A stretch of 18,001 bases of DNA from Parcubacteria group bacterium (GTDB taxonomy: Bacteria; Patescibacteriota; Minisyncoccia; UBA6257): the NCBI GenBank assembly GCA_012798235.1, contig JAAZNP010000035.1:1-18001 (forward strand). Reading direction: 5' to 3'. The notes under the pieces are model-generated. The model saw only the letters and a program-made list of their open reading frames with translations, did not search any database and was not told where the DNA came from. Numbering within the stretch: position 1 is the first letter of the stretch; each line of letters begins with the position of its first letter. Of this stretch, positions 1-7,313 are shown piece after piece. Both the position numbers and the translations under genes were made by a program.

Positions 1-565
1 AGGATGGGCCGACATCGAGGTGCCGAGCGGAGCCGTCGATATGAACTTTCGGGCTCCACCAGCCTGTTATCCCTAGAGTAACTTTTGTCCGGTGTCTTTG
101 CGCTTTCTACAATGACGCATCGGGTCACTAAGCTCTGCTTTCGCAATAGCGCGGGATGTCTCCCTTGCTATAAAGCTGGCTTTTGCCTTTGTACTACTTC
201 CGCCGTTTCCATTGGCGGATAGCCAACCTTAATAGACTCCTCCGTTACTTTTTAGGAGGATTGCGCCCCACAAAAACTGCCTACCAAGCACTGTCTCGTA
301 ATGTTTTTGCCATTAAGATTAGAATTTAACTTTGAAAAGATGGGTGTTTCATTGGCGACTCCACCCCAACCGAAATCAGGGCTTCAAAGTCTCCCCACTA
401 CGCTACGCATTTCAAACTTAAACTCAATGCCAGGCTGCAGTAAAGCTTCTAGGGTCTTTTCGTCTAGCTGCGGGTACCCAGCGTCTTCGCTGGACACGCA
501 TTTTCATCGGGCTCCTCGTTGAGACAGTTCTCCGGTCGTTATACCTTTCATGCACGTCAGAACTT

Positions 566-1325
566 CACATTATCCATTATTTCTAATGGTGTAGACTATA
601 TCTTCACCTTAAAGATTTTAATATTTCTTTTAGAGAATATTTTCTTTTTCCGCTAGGATTCATTTCAAAAGCTATCTTTGTTATTCTTTTAAATCCATTC
701 TTGGTTAAATGTTTTCCGTTCATCATCAAAAAACAAATCTTCCTAAATTTTTCGAACTCTTTCTTTTTCTTTGAAATCAAAGGATATTTATCAAAAAATG
801 GAATTACTTTATTTGTCAAATCATTTAAGCTTCTAATTTCATATTTCAATGTCTTATCTGAATAATCTCTTCTTAAGAAACCACAACCAAATATTTCTCT
901 CATAAGATAAAGTATTTGTGCTCTATCTTCATTTTGACTGACTGATAGACTGGGCTTAGTTTCCCAACCTATCTTTATCTTTTTTCTCTTAGAAAAAGAA
1001 ACGCTAAAGCAACCTTCTCCATCTATATAACCAGAAATATATCCAAAAATATATAGTGGATTATGTTTTAAATCTTTAAGGGTCGGCATATGATAGATTT
1101 ATTTATATTTTTATATATTATATCAAATAAATCTATCTCTGTCGCCACTAGTTAGTGGTGACATCAGTCGTTACGGGGCGAAGCACCCAATGCTTTAAGT
1201 GCTCGCTTCCCACGGTATTATCCTTTGTTCATCGCACTATCCTTGCTATATAGTGCTCCCAAGAGGACTTCACCGTTATAAGCCGAATTTTCCTCAGTAT
1301 CGCTACTGAGACAGGCAACTTTCTT
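566..1325 (-). mobile_element. Group I intron in 23S rRNA (insertion after the E. coli U1951 equivalent)
   Basis: A 760-nt insertion splits 23S between CAGGT and AAGTTCTGACG, which rejoin as the normal sequence following the 1939 region. The splice sites follow the group I rule. The 5' exon ends in U and CAGGU can pair with GCCUG 9 nt into the intron (P1, with a U-G wobble at the cleavage site), and the last intron base is G. Core elements can be traced. P3 is GGTGA (1270-1274) with TCACC (1157-1161). P5 is a 7-bp hairpin (1234-1256). P7 is GACT (1166-1169) with AGTC in the AAGATATAGTC element (594-604). The 3' hairpin (P9-like) is CCATTA-GAAA-TAATGG (574-589). A homing endonuclease gene fills the P7-P8 region, and a 13-bp AT-rich hairpin precedes it (about 1092-1137). 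Fold and subclass were assigned by eye; self-splicing is inferred. Confidence 0.9.
604..1089 (-). CDS. LAGLIDADG homing endonuclease encoded in the 23S intron
   Basis: A 161-residue protein with one LAGLIDADG motif at residues 18-26 (ISGYIDGEG, acidic residue E25), followed by the mixed alpha/beta, Lys-rich body typical of single-motif family members, which act as homodimers. Such enzymes cut intron-less copies of the host rRNA gene at the insertion site so that the intron is copied in; some also help the intron fold. The ATG at 1087-1089 directly follows a 13-bp AT-rich hairpin and has no visible Shine-Dalgarno, so translation may be low or depend on RNA structure. The TGA stop (604-606) overlaps the start of the conserved AAGATATAGTC strand of intron P7, so the coding sequence and ribozyme core share bases. 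The protein looks intact, suggesting recent or maintained mobility. Cleavage activity is inferred from the family. Confidence 0.9.
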   Translation of the reverse strand: MPTLKDLKHNPLYIFGYISGYIDGEGCFSVSFSKRKKIKIGWETKPSLSVSQNEDRAQILYLMREIFGCGFLRRDYSDKTLKYEIRSLNDLTNKVIPFFDKYPLISKKKKEFEKFRKICFLMMNGKHLTKNGFKRITKIAFEMNPSGKRKYSLKEILKSLR

Positions 1326-2841
1326 ACCTGACAAGGAACTGCGCTACCTTAGAACGGTTATAGTTACCGCTGTCATTGACCAGGGCTTGAGACGTTCAGC
1401 TTTATTGTTTGCCGAAGCAAACAACTAACCGACATCCTTAACCTTCTGGCATCGGACAGGCATCAGCCCCTATACATCCCCTTACGGGTTCGCAGGGACC
1501 TGTGTTTTTGGTAAACAGTCGCCAGAGATACTTTCACTGCGCCCTGTACCGAAGCGCTTGCGCGCCTGGTTCAGGGAGGGCTTATTGCGAACGTACGCCC
1601 GCTTTTTTGCCGAGTTCCTTAACGAGGAATCACCCGTTCCCCTGAGGCTCCTCGCCTCATCCACCTGTGTCGGTTTACGGTACGGATCCAGTTTTTTTAA
1701 GCTTAGAAGTTTTTCTTGGAAGGCTCTGCGTTCAAATTGATAAAGTAAAACTTTACCTTTTTTCAATATACGAATTTTGTCATTGAAGACATCTGTCCGG
1801 ATTTCCCTGAACAGAAATTCTTGATATCAAAAACGTCAAACCACTAAGACGCTTGAACTTTTTTCCTTCGTCGCTCCTTCGCAAAAAACTGGAGGGCCGG
1901 AATATTAACCGGCTATCCATCAGCTACGGCTTTCGCCATCACCTTAGGACCGCCTAACCCTTAGTTGATTGTCATTGCTAAGGAAACCTTGGATTTTCGG
2001 GGGCCCGATTTCTTATCGGGCTAGTGATTACTTATGCCGACATTCTCACTTCTCTAAGCTCCATTCCGGCTCACGCCTGAAACTTCACTGCTTAGAAAAC
2101 GCTCCTCTACCACGCCTTGTTTAAAAAAACAAAGCATCCGCATCTTCGGTATTTAGTTTGAGCCCCGCTAAATTTTCGGCGCAATTCACCAATCAAGTAG
2201 TGAGTTGTTACACACTCTTTAAAGGGTGGCTACCTCTAAGCCAACCTCCTAATTGTCTATGGTGAATCACTACCTTGAAACTGCACTTAACTAAAATTTA
2301 GGGACCTTAGATTGCGGTCTGGATTCTTTGCCTTTTGACCACGGAGCTTCGCCCCCGTAGTCTGACTAGTTTATCATAACCAAAGCGGTATTCGGAGTTT
2401 GATTGGTATGCTGGGCTTTCGCCCTCTACATACCATCCAGTGCTCTACCCCCGCCTGGATAAATAAACCGCTAGTCGTAGAACTATTTCGAGGAGAACCA
2501 GCTATTCCCAGACTCGATTAGCTTTTCACTCCTTACCACAGCTCATCCCATAGTTTTGAACAGCTAACGGGTACGGACCTCCCCCCGACCTTCGTCGGGG
2601 TTCATCCTAGCCATGGTAAGCTCGTCTGGCTTCGGGTCTTATACTTATTACTTTAAACGCGCTGTTAACACTCGGTTTCCCTATGACTCCTCCCAATAAA
2701 TGGGATTAATCAGCAATAAGTATAAAGTCGTCGGCTCATTCTTCAATAGGCACACCGTCAGGGTGCACCATACGGTGCACCCCTCCGATTCCTTGTAGGC
2801 AAAATGGTTTCAGGTTCTATTTCACTCCCCTCACCGGGGTG

Positions 2842-2878
<37 letters not shown>

Positions 2879-3156
2879 ATCACAGTGAGTATTTAGCCTT
2901 TCCGGAGTAGTACCGGATATTTCCTTCGATGTTATCTGGCATCGAAGTAATTAAGAGAATGTAAGAGTTCAATAATGATTTTTGCATACGGGACTATCAC
3001 CCTCTTTGATATAGCTTTTCAGCTATTTTTGCTAATCATTATTTTCACTCTTGAGTTAAACTCATAACATTTTCTTGTAACCCCAATATCTCAATAAAAT
3101 TGAGAACTTGGTTTAGGCTCTTCCTCTTTCGCTCGCCACTACTCAAGGAATCACAA

Positions 3157-3199
3157 ACATTTTTCTTTTTCCCTCATGAACAAGGAAAAAGAAAAATGT
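3157..3199 (-). other. Expanded hairpin within 23S rRNA near the 5' end
   Basis: Inside the 23S 5' domain, between the conserved stretch around GAAACATCTCAGTACCC and GAGTAGTGGCGAGCG, E. coli has a short hairpin of about 14 nt (near position 195). Here it is replaced by a perfect 16-bp AT-rich stem (3157-3172 with 3184-3199) and an 11-nt loop. This could be a simple expansion segment or an intervening sequence cut by RNase III, as known at other 23S positions in some bacteria. The sequence alone cannot tell which. Confidence 0.75.
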
Positions 3200-3433
3200 C
3201 ATTTTTGTTTTCTTCTCCTCTGGGTACTGAGATGTTTCACTTCCCCAGGTATGCTCCGAACATTCAGTTAGATTGTTCGGCATTCCGATTTATCATCGGA
3301 ATAGGTTTCCCCATTCGGAAATCTCCGGATCACAGGTTGCTACACACCTCCCCGAAGCTTATCGCAGCTACGCCGCGTCCTTCATCGCCTCACTGTGTCA
3401 AGGCATCCACCATCTGCCCTTAATACAACTTTC

Positions 3434-3611
3434 CCATCTTTAGTGAAAAGATAAACTAAAGATGAAAATATTAATTTGTAAAAGATCTTTCAGTTCCAGC
3501 AATCCTATCATTTTAAAACGCCATCAGGAAGTGATGGCGTTTGAAAAATAACGCAAATAAATTGCCTCACTTCCATCTGGTTTTTTCGTAAATCTTTAAC
3601 ATATTTTGGTA
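3434..3611 (-). promoter_or_regulatory. 23S rRNA leader with processing/antitermination structures
   Basis: This is the roughly 175-nt leader between the predicted start (about 3611) and mature 23S. In transcript order it holds: the strand GGAAGTGA near 3566-3573; a strong 11-bp hairpin (3516-3526 with 3532-3542); a boxA-like site (3477-3488); and a 10-bp hairpin (3435-3444 with 3455-3464) directly before the mature 5' end, which may mark a processing site. The hairpin-then-boxA order resembles boxB-boxA of rRNA antitermination leaders. The GGAAGTGA strand is complementary to TCACTTCC inside the first hairpin, so two mutually exclusive folds are possible. The hairpin's U-run is only four bases, so it is a poor terminator. 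No coding sequence was seen here. Confidence 0.6.
3477..3488 (-). promoter_or_regulatory. boxA-like NusB/NusE (rRNA antitermination) site
   Basis: The minus strand reads AGATCTTTTACA, matching the E. coli boxA consensus TGCTCTTTAACA at 9 of 12 positions, including the TCTTT core. It lies in the 23S leader after a stem-loop, the usual boxB-boxA order. Function is inferred. Confidence 0.5.
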
Positions 3612-3617
3612 AGTTTA

Positions 3618-3645
3618 ATTATACTCCTCTGATTTTAAATGTCAA
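3618..3645 (-). promoter_or_regulatory. Sigma70 promoter of the 23S rRNA gene
   Basis: The minus strand has TTGACA (3640-3645), a 16-nt spacer and TATAAT (3618-3623), both hexamers fully consensus. The predicted start is about 3611, some 175 nt before mature 23S. Its presence directly upstream, together with the missing 16S gene, indicates that 23S is its own transcription unit. The palindromic element at 3647-3774 abuts the -35 box, so upstream (UP-element) sequence is supplied by that element. Confidence 0.85.
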
Positions 3646-3646
3646 G

Positions 3647-3774
3647 CCCCTCACTTGAAAAAGATTTGCTAATGCAAAATACTCATAAAATAGAAAGTCT
3701 TAGAATAAGTAATTATTTCTTATCAAGAAATTGTTTAGATTTATGAAATAAATTTATCTTTTTCAAGTGAGGGA
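3647..3774. repeat. Palindromic element A (18-bp terminal inverted repeats)
   Basis: Perfect 18-bp inverted repeats (3648-3665 and 3756-3773, outer end CCCTCACTTG) enclose about 90 bp of AT-rich DNA with no ORF. The direct repeat TCAAG flanks it on both sides (3642-3646 and 3775-3779), as expected of a target-site duplication. The ends resemble those of elements B and C in this window (CCCC-T/G-CAC). It may be a miniature non-autonomous mobile element. The left TCAAG copy forms part of the 23S -35 box on the minus strand. Confidence 0.65.
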
Positions 3775-3791
3775 TCAAGACTTTAACCTAA

Positions 3792-3828
3792 ACAAAAAAG
3801 AGCCGCATATCACGCGGCTCTTTTTTGT
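3792..3828 (-). terminator. Intrinsic terminator after the MscS-like gene (bidirectional shape)
   Basis: A 15-bp perfect inverted repeat with core GAGCCGC/GCGGCTC, a 7-nt loop and A6/T6 tracts on both sides, 12 nt beyond the stop codon at 3840. It ends the MscS-like transcript and insulates the 23S promoter downstream. The symmetry lets it work in either direction. Confidence 0.9.
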
Positions 3829-3839
3829 TTTATGGATTA

Positions 3840-4517
3840 CTATTCTTCCACTTCTTCTTTGAATTTCTTCAAAATGTCCTGAGCTAATTCTTTACCACCT
3901 AAACCAAAAGCTAAACCACCGGCTATAGCAATAAGGGCAACAATACCAGTGAATAGAGTGTTAATGATAGAGGAAGCGATCTTTAATTGGGACAAAGCAG
4001 CTAAAATTCCAAAAACAATAAATACCCAACGCGATAAGGAACTGACAAAATTCTTGAATTTAAGTCCAGCGCTTGCTAAAGAAGCGCGAACAAATTTGGC
4101 AAAATATTCCCCTAAAAGAATGGAAACTATCAAAATTAAGATAGCTACTATCAAATTAGGAATATATCCCACAATGTTTTGAATAAAATCGCCAACAGCA
4201 TTTAACCCCCAAACATTACAGGCGGCAATTAAGAAAGATAAAATTATTAGCCACTTTACAATTTGCCCTAAGAAATATCCGGTATTTAATTTAAGACCAG
4301 CGCGATCAGTGATGTTTTTTAAGCCAGTTTTTTCTAAAGCAACATCTACCTTGATTAAATCAATAATTTTCTCTACTAATTGCCCTAAACCATTACCAAT
4401 CACTAATCCTAATAAAAATAAAATAATTCCTCCGAGTAATGTTGGAATGAACATAATAAATCCATTCCATAAATTCACTAAAGCACCATAACTAGCCGTA
4501 GCTAAAGTATTAAACAT
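3840..4517 (-). CDS. MscS-type small membrane protein (conserved TM helix family)
   Basis: A 225-residue membrane protein with about five hydrophobic segments (near residues 15-40, 80-105, 112-140, 155-177 and 181-210). The last segment ends in GGLAFGLGGKELAQDIL, which resembles the pore-lining TM3 of MscS mechanosensitive channels, and the upstream helices resemble the conserved TM helix repeats found in MscS-related proteins. The cytoplasmic beta and C-terminal domains of true MscS (about 286 residues) are missing; only a short acidic tail (KKFKEEVEE) follows. A role in osmotic release or membrane tension is therefore a family inference. The start chosen is the ATG at 4515-4517. The frame stays open upstream to a GTG near 4577, but those 20 codons lie in palindromic element B and AT-rich leader. 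No clear Shine-Dalgarno is seen. It is a single-gene unit with its own promoter and a strong terminator. Confidence 0.8.
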   Translation of the reverse strand: MFNTLATASYGALVNLWNGFIMFIPTLLGGIILFLLGLVIGNGLGQLVEKIIDLIKVDVALEKTGLKNITDRAGLKLNTGYFLGQIVKWLIILSFLIAACNVWGLNAVGDFIQNIVGYIPNLIVAILILIVSILLGEYFAKFVRASLASAGLKFKNFVSSLSRWVFIVFGILAALSQLKIASSIINTLFTGIVALIAIAGGLAFGLGGKELAQDILKKFKEEVEE

Positions 4518-4554
4518 AATTTTAAAATTTTTAAATTTTAATTTTTCGACCTTT

Positions 4555-4633
4555 ATCCCGCACCTTTTTATCACCACTTATAGTATTTATTGTGATGGCT
4601 TATAGCCATCACCGTGATAAAAAGGTGCGGGAT
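4555..4633. repeat. Palindromic element B (20-bp inverted repeats, CCCGCACCTTTTT ends)
   Basis: Perfect 20-bp inverted repeats (4555-4574 and 4614-4633) enclose an inner 8-bp hairpin (4592-4599 with 4605-4612, GTGATGGC/GCCATCAC). The direct repeat TTTCGACCT occurs on both sides (4544-4552 and 4640-4648), as a target duplication might. It shares CCCGCACCTTTT with element C (15678-15746) and lies in the probable leader of the MscS-like gene, where it would fold as a stable RNA hairpin. Confidence 0.75.
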
Positions 4634-4662
4634 TAATTCTTTCGACCTAATAATCTAATATA

Positions 4663-4692
4663 ATTTTATTATATAAAGAGTTATAAAGTCAA
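4663..4692 (-). promoter_or_regulatory. Probable promoter of the MscS-like gene
   Basis: The minus strand has TTGACT (4687-4692), an 18-nt spacer and TAAAAT (4663-4668), each one base from consensus. The predicted start near 4656 gives a leader of about 140 nt containing palindromic element B. Confidence 0.5.
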
Positions 4693-4720
4693 GAAAAATT
4701 TTCATCAAAGGTTTCTAATG

Positions 4721-4794
4721 TGGACCCGATGGGACTCGAACCCACAACCTCCCGCGTGCAAGGCGGGTGCTCTAGCCAATTGAGCTACAGGCCC
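4721..4794 (-). tRNA. tRNA-Ala (anticodon UGC)
   Basis: A 74-nt cloverleaf with a 7-bp acceptor (GGGCCTG with CGGGTCC, two wobble pairs), D arm GCTC/GAGC, anticodon stem CCCGC/GCGGG with loop CTTGCAC (anticodon TGC), and T arm GGTTCGAGTCC. The discriminator base is A and CCA is not encoded, so a CCA-adding enzyme is needed. It lies between the MscS-like gene and the terminator of the FN3-repeat protein; a separate promoter is not obvious in the AT-rich DNA at 4795-4860. Confidence 0.97.
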
Positions 4795-4883
4795 TTGCTA
4801 TAATTTTTAAATTTTGAATTTTTAATTTTTAAAACTAGATACCAATACTAATTCTATCATAATTTTTGAAAAATAAAAAGAAT

Positions 4884-4908
4884 AAAAAAGGCGCTCGTAA
4901 TGAGCGCC
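4884..4908 (-). terminator. Intrinsic terminator of the FN3-repeat secreted protein gene
   Basis: On the minus strand the stem GGCGCTC/GAGCGCC (4890-4896 with 4902-4908) is followed by TTTTTT, 12 nt after the stop codon at 4920. Confidence 0.88.
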
Positions 4909-4919
4909 GTAAAAATATC

Positions 4920-7133
4920 TTAAGGTACAATTGGGAATTCAATAATAACCTGCTGTAAAACCTGATCCCATTCAACAACGGCATTTAATTGTTCCACAAT
5001 GAATCTTAAGGGGAAATAACTTCTATCATTTCTAATGAATGGCGTGATAGTATTATCTCCCTTTTCAATCTGAATCCATTGCTCCTTGCCATAAGTATCA
5101 ACCACTCGAGCCAAAGGTTTTCCGATCCATAATTCAATTGTTTTCCCTCGCGCTGGAACTTTAATAGTAATTTTTTGCGTTTCTGCATCCCAATCAACCG
5201 AGCCATTTATCAACTCAATAAATTTTCTCACTGGAATGAATACCCTGCCTTTTACAATAATTGGTACCGTGTATCTTCCAGGATCAATTTCCTCTACTTG
5301 CCATGTTAATTTTCCGTCTTTATCAATAACCTGAACAAATATCTGAGGATTATTTATTTTGAAAACAAATGTCGGATTAAAAGTCTTGTATATCTTGATG
5401 ATTTTTTCTGTTGCATTGCCCGCGCCATCAATAGCCCGTATATAAACTTTGTTTTGTCCATAATTTAATCTTGTTTGATAAACAAAGTTTCCAGATTCCT
5501 TAATGTTTATATATTCGTTATTTATTATTAAAGTAACTGGTAATAAATCTTGGACTATTCCCTTAATTTCAATATCGTTAATAACTGTAAAAACATCAGT
5601 TACTGGATAAAGAGGTGAAATAGGAAAACTAATAGTGATTTCTGGGGCAACACTGTCTTTAAAAACATCAATAGTTTTCTGAGTTTTATTGCCGGCTTTA
5701 TCAATCGCAATAAGGGTGAATGAATTTGGACCTTCTTGCAAAGCAAACGTAATTTGGAAATTACCATCAGCAGCTATTGGTATCGGATTGGGACCCCAAC
5801 AAAGAGCATCAATTCCTGATTCTAAATCATACACCTTGCCAGAAATAACAATACTTGGTTGATTTGTGTATTGCGAATAAGAATTAATCCCTAAACGAGG
5901 AGGAATATTTTCTTCTATCCTGAACCAAATGCTTTGCGACCATGGTGATTCTCCGCTTTGATTAACAGCTTTTAATCGAACACTATAGGAATGTTGGTAT
6001 TCCCCTTTAAATTGCAAAGTATTATTCTTTAAACTATAGGGCAATACAACATGGCCGGTAAAATCAGTTATCTCTATAACGTAATATTCTGCCGTATCAA
6101 TTCTTGTCCAATCAATAGTTATAACATTAGTTTGAAAAACAGTATTATTACTGGGGTACATTATGCGCGGTGCTGGAGGTGGCAGTAAAATTTTGAACTG
6201 TCGCCATTCTGACCATGGTCCCCAGCCAACTGGGTTACCTGCGCGAACACGGAAACAATAGATAGTATTGTCTTCTCCAAAAAGTTTATATTCATTAGTA
6301 TAAATTATGGTATCTAGCAGAGAAACATTTCCTTTACAAATTTGAATTTGATAGCGATCAGCATTGTTAATATAAGACCATTTTAGATCTACTTTATTTG
6401 TCGGAATAATATTCACTGTGGGAGAAATTATTATTGGCGCAATTGAAGGCGGAACTATGACACTAAAAAGTTGAGAAACCCAGGAACTCATTTCAGTTCC
6501 TAATTTTGTTCTTACTCTCCACCAATACATCCCACATGGCAAAGGCCAATAAAATTTATATTCATAAACATAAGGCCCTTTGTAGATATATTGATTGGCA
6601 TTAAAATTAAGATCAATTAAGATATTCGAGAAATCAGGCCTATTAGATAACTGAAACTGGGTATCAAAAGGAAAACAAGTTGTCCATACAAAAGTTGGAT
6701 TAGGTGATACAAATGCATTAGCACCTGGAAAGACCAAAACCGGTGAAGAAGGAATAGCATGGAAGCTTAAAATAGTAGACCAGGGAGAAGTCCCGTCAAT
6801 ATTAAACGATTGAACTCTCCAATAATATATTCCAGGAGACAAGTTTATTCCCCCTAAATATACTTGATTAACAGGAGCAGAATAATTTACCAAAATCGAA
6901 GTGAAATCAGTAACAGTGGCAATTTGCATGGTATAACCAGTGGCGCCAGAAACAGCAGTCCACTTAAAATTAGCATTATGAAGAAGATCGTCGCAGAGAT
7001 AAATGTCACCCTGGGGACTCAAGGGAATTGGCGTAGCAGGTGCGGCAGCTGAAATTGAAGGAATTCCAATACTAGCTAGTCCTACCATAAAAACAATTAG
7101 TAGGACCATGATCAACAGTTTTTTGTGCCACAT
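4920..7133 (-). CDS. Secreted multidomain protein: FN3-like repeats, Ig-like domains, copper amine oxidase N-terminal-like domain
   Basis: A 737-residue exported protein. Residues 1-30 form a signal peptide (MWHKK, a hydrophobic core, then SISAAAPA). Next come about four fibronectin-III-like repeats (roughly 34-128, 130-227, 231-316 and 318-408) with recurring Y-W-R-V and SPWS motifs. Two bacterial Ig-like domains follow (about 411-500 and 500-585), each ending in an AIDxAGN motif. The C-terminal part (about 590-737) has two copies of a FIPVRKF / YFPLRFI + W(D/E)...I pattern matching the copper amine oxidase N-terminal domain, a stalk or wall-associated module common in Gram-positive surface proteins. 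A cell-surface adhesion or structural role is inferred; no catalytic domain is visible. The start is supported by a strong Shine-Dalgarno (AGGAGGTG) 7 nt upstream. It has its own promoter and terminator, and its neighbour at 7314-8036 is also secreted. Confidence 0.85.
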   Translation of the reverse strand: MWHKKLLIMVLLIVFMVGLASIGIPSISAAAPATPIPLSPQGDIYLCDDLLHNANFKWTAVSGATGYTMQIATVTDFTSILVNYSAPVNQVYLGGINLSPGIYYWRVQSFNIDGTSPWSTILSFHAIPSSPVLVFPGANAFVSPNPTFVWTTCFPFDTQFQLSNRPDFSNILIDLNFNANQYIYKGPYVYEYKFYWPLPCGMYWWRVRTKLGTEMSSWVSQLFSVIVPPSIAPIIISPTVNIIPTNKVDLKWSYINNADRYQIQICKGNVSLLDTIIYTNEYKLFGEDNTIYCFRVRAGNPVGWGPWSEWRQFKILLPPPAPRIMYPSNNTVFQTNVITIDWTRIDTAEYYVIEITDFTGHVVLPYSLKNNTLQFKGEYQHSYSVRLKAVNQSGESPWSQSIWFRIEENIPPRLGINSYSQYTNQPSIVISGKVYDLESGIDALCWGPNPIPIAADGNFQITFALQEGPNSFTLIAIDKAGNKTQKTIDVFKDSVAPEITISFPISPLYPVTDVFTVINDIEIKGIVQDLLPVTLIINNEYINIKESGNFVYQTRLNYGQNKVYIRAIDGAGNATEKIIKIYKTFNPTFVFKINNPQIFVQVIDKDGKLTWQVEEIDPGRYTVPIIVKGRVFIPVRKFIELINGSVDWDAETQKITIKVPARGKTIELWIGKPLARVVDTYGKEQWIQIEKGDNTITPFIRNDRSYFPLRFIVEQLNAVVEWDQVLQQVIIEFPIVP

Positions 7134-7235
7134 CGTAGCACCTCCTTTTACTAAGATTTTGTATTTCTATGTATAAAGGATTTTCTTTGGGAAAATCCAT
7201 AATTGTCAAAGAGCAATAAAATTATTGCGTATTAT

Positions 7236-7264
7236 AATATAAATTAAATATTTCTTTTTGTCAA
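7236..7264 (-). promoter_or_regulatory. Promoter of the FN3-repeat secreted protein gene
   Basis: The minus strand has TTGACA (7259-7264), a 17-nt spacer and TATATT (7236-7241). The predicted start near 7229 gives a leader of about 95 nt that includes a small hairpin, GGATTTTC/GAAAATCC (7179-7199), and ends with a strong Shine-Dalgarno. Confidence 0.7.
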
Positions 7265-7280
7265 TAATATTAATTAAATA

Positions 7281-7305
7281 AAAAGGCACCCGAATAAATG
7301 GGTGC
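7281..7305 (-). terminator. Intrinsic terminator of the 240-aa secreted protein gene
   Basis: On the minus strand the stem GCACCC/GGGTGC (7286-7291 with 7300-7305) is followed by CTTTTTAT, 8 nt after the stop codon. It sits just upstream of the next gene's promoter. Confidence 0.8.
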
Positions 7306-7313
7306 AAAAATAT

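Noticed and set aside
3516..3542. Hairpin in the 23S leader as a full intrinsic terminator
   Set aside because: The U-run after it is only four bases followed by AAAA, and termination there would block 23S; a boxB-like or processing role is more plausible.
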